Origin: Nitrospirillum amazonense
Lineage (GTDB): Bacteria; Pseudomonadota; Alphaproteobacteria; Azospirillales; Azospirillaceae
DNA length: 64,000 nucleotides
Direction: 5' to 3'
Assembly: GCF_007828045.1 (NCBI RefSeq)
Contig: NZ_VITN01000020.1
Coordinates: 60,941 to 124,940 of the forward strand
The notes beneath the pieces were generated by a model that made no database searches, was not told the origin of the DNA, and was given only the letters and a program-made list of their open reading frames with translations. This document shows positions 58,789-64,000 of this stretch, in pieces. A program made the position numbers and the translations under genes. Position 1 is the stretch's first letter; each line of letters opens with the position of its first letter.

Positions 58789-61250
58789 TCCCTGGGCAGC
58801 AGTCCCTTCGCACCCTGATCCTGACGCCGATGGGGCGCGATGCGAAAATCGCGGCCGGCATCCTGGACGACGCGGGTCTTTCGTCATTCATCTGCGCCGA
58901 CATGGGCGAGCTGCATCAACAACTCCTCACCGGGGCCGGCATGGTGCTGGTGACCGAGGAGGCGTTGCTGAAAGCCGACCCGGACCCCCTGTTCCGCTGG
59001 GTGGCGGAGCAGCCGTCCTGGTCCGATCTGCCCTTCATCGTGCTGACCCTGCGCTCCACCCCCGTCATCGGGCCCACGGCCCAGGTTGTGGCCGATGGAT
59101 TAGGCAACGTCACCTTCGTGGAGCGGCCGTTCCGTCCAACCTCGCTGGTCAGCGTGATCCGATCCGCCGCCCGGGGACGCCGGCGGCAGTATGAGGCCCG
59201 CAGCCGCATCGAGGAGTTGCGGGAAAACCGCGACCTGCTGGCCCGCCAAACCCACATGCTGGAACTGCTGAACCGGACCGCCATGCAAATTGCGGCCGGC
59301 CTTGACCTGCGGGCGGTGGGACAACGCGTCATCGACGCCGGCGTGGAATTGACCGGGGCGGCCTATGGCGCCTTCCACGCCACCGCCACCGGAGGGGCCG
59401 GCCAGCCCTTTGCCTGGTCGGGCGCGCAGGCGGATATCTTCACGGCGTTTCCCATGCCGTTGGACCTGATCCGCAGTGACGACATCGCCCGGGACCGGCG
59501 GCATGATGGAAATGGTCTGAAACAGGTAACGCCCCGCATGGCCAGCTATCTGGCCGTGCCCGTCCTCTCGCGCTCGGGCGACAGGCTCGGCGGCTTGTTC
59601 TTCGGCCATCCGGACGCCGGCGTTTTCGATGAGCGGTCGGCGCTGATGGCAAGCGGCCTAGCCGCCCAGGCGGGCGTCGCCATGGACAACGCGCGCCTGT
59701 TCCAGAACGTGCAAGACGCCAACGCGACCCTGGAGGCGCGGGTCGAGGAGCGCACGCGCGAGCGCGACCGCATGTGGCGGCTGTCGAACGACCTGATGGC
59801 CGTCCTGGATGCCGAAGGCGCGCTGCTATCCGTGAACCACGCCTGGACGACCGCGCTGGGGTGGCCGGAAGAGCACCTGCGGGTCACCAGCCTGTTCGAT
59901 CTGGTCCACCCCGAGGATGCCGGCGGCATCAAGCACCAGATGCGGCGGCTGAAACGCGGCGATCCGATATCGAACTTCGAGGGGCGGCTGCGCGCGGAGG
60001 ATGGAAGTTTCCGCAGGATCGCCTGGACAGCATCGCCCGATGAAGGGCTGCTCTATACCGTCGGGCGCGACATCACGGCCCAGCGTGAAATCGAAGAACA
60101 ACTGCGCCAGTCGCAGAAGATGGAAGCCGTGGGCCAGCTCACCGGCGGCATCGCCCATGACTTCAACAATCTTCTTCAGGGCATCACCGGGTCACTGGAT
60201 CTCGTCAACCGCCGGCTGATGCAAGGACGGACCAGCGATGTGGAACGCTTCACCGCCGCGGCCATGGCCTCGGCCAATCGCGCCGGCGCCCTGACACACC
60301 GCCTTCTGGCATTCTCCCGCCGCCAGCCGCTGAAACCGACGTCGGTCGATGCCAACAGCCTCGTCGCCTCCATGGCGGAACTGCTGCGCCGGAGCCTGGG
60401 GGAGCGCATCGATCTGGAACTCATGCCGGCGGACGGCCTGTGGCCGACGCTGTGCGACCCCAACCAGCTTGAGAACGCCATCCTGAACCTGTGCATCAAC
60501 GCGCGCGACGCCATGCCGGATGGCGGCAGGCTTTTGATCGGGACGCGCAACGTCCATCTGGACGGGCGGCATGTCGTGGATGCCGGCGATGTGCGGCCCG
60601 GACGCTATGTCTGCGTTTTCGTGACCGACACCGGCATGGGCATGTCCCCGGAAACGATCCGCCGGGCCTTCGATCCCTTTTTCACCACCAAGCCGCTGGG
60701 CCAGGGGACGGGGCTGGGCCTGTCCATGATCTACGGCTTCATGCGCCAGTCCGAAGGGTACGCCCGGATCGAAAGCGACCTGGGCAAAGGCACGACGGTC
60801 AAGCTTTACCTTCCGCACCACGGCGGGCAGACGGACGCCCCGGCGGCGAACCTGGCGACGCTGCCGGAAGACAATCGCGCGCGCTCGGATGAAGTTGTCC
60901 TGGTCGTCGAGGACGAGCCGGTGGTGCGCAAGCTGATCGTCGAGCTGCTGGGCGACCTGGGATATCGGGTGCTGGAGGCGGACGATGGGCCATCGGGCCT
61001 GGCTATCCTGCAATCGGACCAGCAGATCGACCTGCTGATCACCGATGTCGGGCTTCCCGGCCTCAATGGCCGGCAGATCGCCGACGCCGCCCGCCCGGCG
61101 CGGCCCGGCCTCAAGGTCCTGTTCATGACCGGCTATGCCGAAAACGCCATGCCCTCGCACGATTTCCTGGCGCAGGGCATGGAGTTGATCACCAAGCCGT
61201 TCCCCATGGATGTCCTGGCCCAGCGCCTCAGGAAGATCATGGCGCAATAA
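58785..61250 (+). CDS. Hybrid histidine kinase (REC-like, GAF, PAS, HK, REC)
   Basis: This 821-residue cytoplasmic kinase has an N-terminal degenerate receiver-like domain (about 1-130), a GAF domain (about 155-315, [17 protein letters not shown]), a coiled coil, a PAS domain (about 335-440), HisKA with [14 protein letters not shown] (His458), a HATPase ([29 protein letters not shown]) and a C-terminal receiver with Asp754 ([11 protein letters not shown]). The GTG start overlaps the KaiC-like stop as GTGA. KaiC-kinase pairs of this type are common in non-cyanobacteria; the signal is unknown. No membrane segment. Confidence 0.9.
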   Translation: MIPGQQSLRTLILTPMGRDAKIAAGILDDAGLSSFICADMGELHQQLLTGAGMVLVTEEALLKADPDPLFRWVAEQPSWSDLPFIVLTLRSTPVIGPTAQVVADGLGNVTFVERPFRPTSLVSVIRSAARGRRRQYEARSRIEELRENRDLLARQTHMLELLNRTAMQIAAGLDLRAVGQRVIDAGVELTGAAYGAFHATATGGAGQPFAWSGAQADIFTAFPMPLDLIRSDDIARDRRHDGNGLKQVTPRMASYLAVPVLSRSGDRLGGLFFGHPDAGVFDERSALMASGLAAQAGVAMDNARLFQNVQDANATLEARVEERTRERDRMWRLSNDLMAVLDAEGALLSVNHAWTTALGWPEEHLRVTSLFDLVHPEDAGGIKHQMRRLKRGDPISNFEGRLRAEDGSFRRIAWTASPDEGLLYTVGRDITAQREIEEQLRQSQKMEAVGQLTGGIAHDFNNLLQGITGSLDLVNRRLMQGRTSDVERFTAAAMASANRAGALTHRLLAFSRRQPLKPTSVDANSLVASMAELLRRSLGERIDLELMPADGLWPTLCDPNQLENAILNLCINARDAMPDGGRLLIGTRNVHLDGRHVVDAGDVRPGRYVCVFVTDTGMGMSPETIRRAFDPFFTTKPLGQGTGLGLSMIYGFMRQSEGYARIESDLGKGTTVKLYLPHHGGQTDAPAANLATLPEDNRARSDEVVLVVEDEPVVRKLIVELLGDLGYRVLEADDGPSGLAILQSDQQIDLLITDVGLPGLNGRQIADAARPARPGLKVLFMTGYAENAMPSHDFLAQGMELITKPFPMDVLAQRLRKIMAQ

Positions 61251-61314
61251 GACGACGCCCCCGGAACCGGGGACGCGGCCGCCTGTGAGCTGAAGCGCAC
61301 GGGATAGGGCCGCG

Positions 61315-63222
61315 TCAGGCGGCCTCAAGCGCGTTGCCGATGGCCAGGGCGAGTTCCTCGATGCGGTAGGGCTTGGCAAGCACTTGATAGCCCTGTTGCG
61401 CGGCCGCCTCTTCACTGTAGCCGGTGGAAAGGATGATCGGCAGGTCGGCGCGCAGGCGCTTGACCTCCCGCGCCAGGTCCAGCCCGTTTATCGCGCCCGG
61501 CATGACGATGTCACTGAACAGCAGATCGAAGTCCCGGCCGGCCAGGATGAGGTCCAGCGCCTCCTGGCCGCTGGGCACGTGCGTCACGTTGTAGCCCAAA
61601 TCCTCCAGCGCGGATCCGATGATGGGCGCCAGGATGGGGTCGTCCTCCGCCACCAGGATGCGGGCGGTGCCACGGGGGGCGAAGGCCTGGGGCGAACCCT
61701 GGGACCCTTTGGGCGCATCCGCCGCCCGGGGCAATATCAAGGACACGGTCGTGCCGGTCCCCACGGCGCTGTCGATCCGGGCGGCCCCGCCCGACTGGTG
61801 GGCGAAACCGTAAACCTGGGACAAGCCCAATCCGGTGCCCTTGCCCGTCGCCTTGGTGGTGAAAAACGGGTCGAAGGCGCGGGCCACCACCTCGGGCGGC
61901 ATGCCGCCCCCGGTATCGGACAGATAGACCCGCACCGCGTCGGTCCGCCCTTGCCAGGCGCCGACGTTTTCCGCGCCCAGCACCAGCCTGCCGCCCGCCA
62001 GCATGGCGTCGCGGGCGTTGGCCGCCAGGTTCAGCAGCGCCACCTCCAGCTGGACGGGGTCGGTCTGCACCGGCCAGACACCGCCGGGCAGCGCCAGCGT
62101 CACCTCGATATCGCTGCGGACCACCTGCTTGATCAGCCCGATGCAGCTGAGCAGGGCGTTCCGCAGGTCCACCGGCTCCACATCCATCTGGCGCTGGCGC
62201 GAAAAGGTCATGAGCTGCTGTATCAGCTTGGTGCCCCGGTCCACGGCCTGCATCCCGGCCTCCACCAGGCGCGCGTTGCGTCTTTTGTCTTCGCCGCGGC
62301 CGATCATCTGCAGGCACCCGGAGATGGCCTGCAGCAGATTGTTGAAGTCGTGGGCCATGCCGCCCGTCAGCTGGCCGATTGCCTCCATCTTCTGGGCGTG
62401 GCGCAGCCGTTCCTCCAGCTCCCGGCGTTCGGTGTTGTCGCGGGTGATCTTGGCGAAGCCCACCAGCTTGCCGTTGTCGTCCCGGATGGCGTCGATGATC
62501 ACATGCGCCCAGAACCGGGTGCCGTCCTTGCGGACACGCCACCCCTCCTTCTCATAACGGCCCTCGGCCTCCGCGATTGTCAGCGCGCGGGCGGGCAACC
62601 CGGCGGCCAGATCCTCCTCGGTATAGAAGCGCGAGAAATGTTCGCCGACGATCTCTTCGCTGCGGTATCCCTTGATCCGCTCGGCCCCGGCGTTCCAGTT
62701 GGTCACGTGGCCGGTGGGGTCCAGCATGTAGATCGCATAGTCGGTGACGCTTTGGACCAGCAGGCGGAAGCGTGCCTCGCTTTCCCGCAGGGCCTGCTGG
62801 GCCTCGCGCCGCTCCGTGATGTCCCGGGTGACTTTGGCGAAGCCGATCAGGGTGCCGGCCTCATCCCTGACGGGGTCAATCACGACGCTGGCCCAGAACC
62901 GCGTCCCGTCCTTGCGCACGCGCCAACCCTCGGCCTCGAACCGGCCCTCGTTGGTGGCGATGGCCAGGGCCCGCTCGGGCACTCCGGCCTCGCGGTCTTC
63001 CTGCGTGTAGAAGCGGGAAAAGTGCTGGCCCAGGATCTCATCGGCCTCATAGCCTTTGAAGCGCCGGGCGCCGGGGTTCCAGCTGCTGACCACGCCGGTC
63101 GCGTCCAACATGTAGATCGCGTAGTCGTGGATGGCGTCCACGAGACGCTGGAACCGCCGGCTGTCGCCCCCTTGCGCTTCACCGGTCGCGATATCCGTTT
63201 CCAACGGCATGCCCTCAATCAT
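61315..63222 (-). CDS. Hybrid histidine kinase (PAS, PAS, HK, REC)
   Basis: This 635-residue cytoplasmic kinase has two closely related PAS domains (about 25-140 and 150-265; both have AIYMLD, GYxxxEIxGxHFSRFYT and [13 protein letters not shown]), HisKA with [14 protein letters not shown] (His291), HATPase ([27 protein letters not shown]) and a receiver with Asp571 ([15 protein letters not shown]). The PAS pair is a tandem duplication; no LOV cysteine is visible. It converges with the KaiC-linked kinase, ending 64 bases from it. Target unknown. Confidence 0.9.
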   Translation of the reverse strand: MIEGMPLETDIATGEAQGGDSRRFQRLVDAIHDYAIYMLDATGVVSSWNPGARRFKGYEADEILGQHFSRFYTQEDREAGVPERALAIATNEGRFEAEGWRVRKDGTRFWASVVIDPVRDEAGTLIGFAKVTRDITERREAQQALRESEARFRLLVQSVTDYAIYMLDPTGHVTNWNAGAERIKGYRSEEIVGEHFSRFYTEEDLAAGLPARALTIAEAEGRYEKEGWRVRKDGTRFWAHVIIDAIRDDNGKLVGFAKITRDNTERRELEERLRHAQKMEAIGQLTGGMAHDFNNLLQAISGCLQMIGRGEDKRRNARLVEAGMQAVDRGTKLIQQLMTFSRQRQMDVEPVDLRNALLSCIGLIKQVVRSDIEVTLALPGGVWPVQTDPVQLEVALLNLAANARDAMLAGGRLVLGAENVGAWQGRTDAVRVYLSDTGGGMPPEVVARAFDPFFTTKATGKGTGLGLSQVYGFAHQSGGAARIDSAVGTGTTVSLILPRAADAPKGSQGSPQAFAPRGTARILVAEDDPILAPIIGSALEDLGYNVTHVPSGQEALDLILAGRDFDLLFSDIVMPGAINGLDLAREVKRLRADLPIILSTGYSEEAAAQQGYQVLAKPYRIEELALAIGNALEAA

Positions 63223-64000
63223 GCGGCGGTCGCGAAATAGGACCGCCGATGTCTTATCCAGTCGTCATTTAGATCATGGGGGGGACCAACAATTCCATTA
63301 ATGAAAGCGGGATATTTATTTGGTCGTAATAGAGGATAATTGAACTTCTTTAAGTCTTTGGCGCCTATACGCGAATGGGTTCTGGCCACGCCGCCGACGT
63401 GGCCAGAACCTGCCGGCCGCCTGGAGGAAGCGAAGGCGGCTGGCTTCGGAAAGTGGCGGGGTTGTCCGGATGGGATGGCCGCCGCCGCCTTCAACCCACG
63501 GGAGTTACCGGCGTATCAAAGCGATCCCGCACTCGCCCTAGCGGTGCCCGTGGGACGCTTCGCCGCCCTTCCAGCCCGCCTCCGACGCGCGTTCCGGCAG
63601 GAAGGCGTGGGTGGCGCCGAATATGCCCTGTAACGCACGGCCCGCGCCGGCTCCGGCGCTACAAGGTAGGACACCACCAGGCGCACAGATCGCCCGCGAA
63701 AAGTAGTCCATGGCTGGGCCACAGCCACCAGGGCAAATGCGCGACGGGCAAATAGGCCTGGCTAGAGGCCAAGCCGATGGTACAAGGCACGTTCTGGATC
63801 AGCGTGACCCGAACCAAACGGCCTGTCATGTCCGCCGCGCGCACTGTGGCGACATCGTTCAGCCGCCCAAGCTGCACCCACGCAGGCGAAGCCGGGAGGG
63901 AGCAACGCTGTTTGGGTGGACGGCCCCATGGCATCGGATGCCAAAGTTGGGTTGTCACACTCCAACACGAGGGCCGCCCTTATGGACTATAAACGGATAG
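63223..64000. other. 778 bases without a supported gene
   Basis: Upstream of the PAS kinase the DNA is AT-rich to about 63360 and probably holds its promoter. The rest is GC-rich. Open frames on both strands (for example 63340-63633 plus, 63659-63958 minus) overlap each other and match no family I know; several are Cys/Trp- or Arg-rich in a way typical of non-coding frames. A decayed gene or a mobile-element edge cut by the window end is possible. Confidence 0.5.
63378..63410. repeat. Perfect 13-base-pair hairpin
   Basis: GGTTCTGGCCACG (63378-63390) pairs perfectly with CGTGGCCAGAACC (63398-63410) around a 7-base loop CCGCCGA. No T-run follows on either strand, so it is not a standard terminator. 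It could be an inverted end, an operator or an RNA structure. Confidence 0.6.

Noticed and set aside
61259..61272. CCCCGG-AA-CCGGGG between the two convergent kinases, considered as a terminator
   Set aside because: The loop would be only two bases and there is no T-run on either strand.
63340..63958. Short frames at the right end of the window
   Set aside because: They overlap in different phases, show no recognisable domain, and have amino-acid composition unlike neighbouring proteins.
1..64000. CRISPR arrays, tRNA or rRNA genes, insertion sequences, prophage genes
   Set aside because: No regularly spaced repeats, no transposase or integrase motif and no RNA-gene signature were seen on reading both strands.

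Overview
The window is GC-rich (roughly two thirds G+C by eye) and densely coded. Its gene content (RpiR-regulated inositol catabolism with an IolC/DUF2090 fusion, TonB-dependent receptors, FixL/FixJ-like kinases, manganese catalase, KaiC-like ATPase) suggests a free-living or plant-associated alphaproteobacterium, most likely Rhodospirillales/Azospirillaceae. That placement is inference; there is no rRNA gene to confirm it. I see no tRNA, rRNA, CRISPR array, complete insertion sequence or prophage.

Positions 1-25500 are a carbohydrate-use region. It holds an exported GH29 alpha-L-fucosidase; a Phd/YefM antitoxin with a broken PemK/MazF-type toxin; the inositol operon iolC-iolD-iolE-iolB; its RpiR-type regulator; and iolG followed by an APC permease, a PfkB kinase, a GH4 glycosidase and a ROK regulator. 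Next come a Tat-exported GH2 glycosidase, an MFS symporter and a second ROK regulator, divergent from a TonB-dependent receptor and a Tat-exported phospholipase C. Perfect GGAA-N6-TTCC dyads, the motif described for the rhizobial RpiR-type regulator IolR, lie upstream of the fucosidase, iolC and the GH2 gene. A degenerate copy lies between the rpiR gene and iolG. One regulator may therefore join inositol use with glycan breakdown.

Positions 25570-28750 hold small housekeeping genes (hemolysin III-like protein, a second-type IF-1, a cold-shock protein, a fructosamine-kinase-like protein) and a prepilin peptidase. The peptidase is divergent from the centrepiece of the window, a 2860-residue exported protein (29228-37810). 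This joins a GH2-like module, six Ig-like domains, five discoidin/F5-8C domains, a DUF1566-like domain, two InlB-B-like repeats and a C-terminal GH64 beta-1,3-glucanase-like domain. It is followed at once by a tightly overlapping secretion operon (37908-47710). That operon has T2SS-type GspG, GspF and GspE, then four small proteins in type IV pilus PilM-N-O-P order, then a lipoprotein secretin ending in a cohesin-like domain, then three more pseudopilin-like proteins, with a DsbA-like protein behind. I read 27948-48492 as a hybrid type II secretion machine encoded beside its probable giant substrate.

Positions 48600-64000 are regulatory and stress-related: a cupin, a LysR/SDR divergent pair, an SGNH/CE2-like esterase, a PAS histidine kinase with a single-domain response regulator, a small exported protein with three FIxxLAG repeats, manganese catalase, a KaiC-like ATPase translationally coupled to a hybrid histidine kinase, and a second hybrid PAS kinase. 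The last 778 bases carry no gene I can support.
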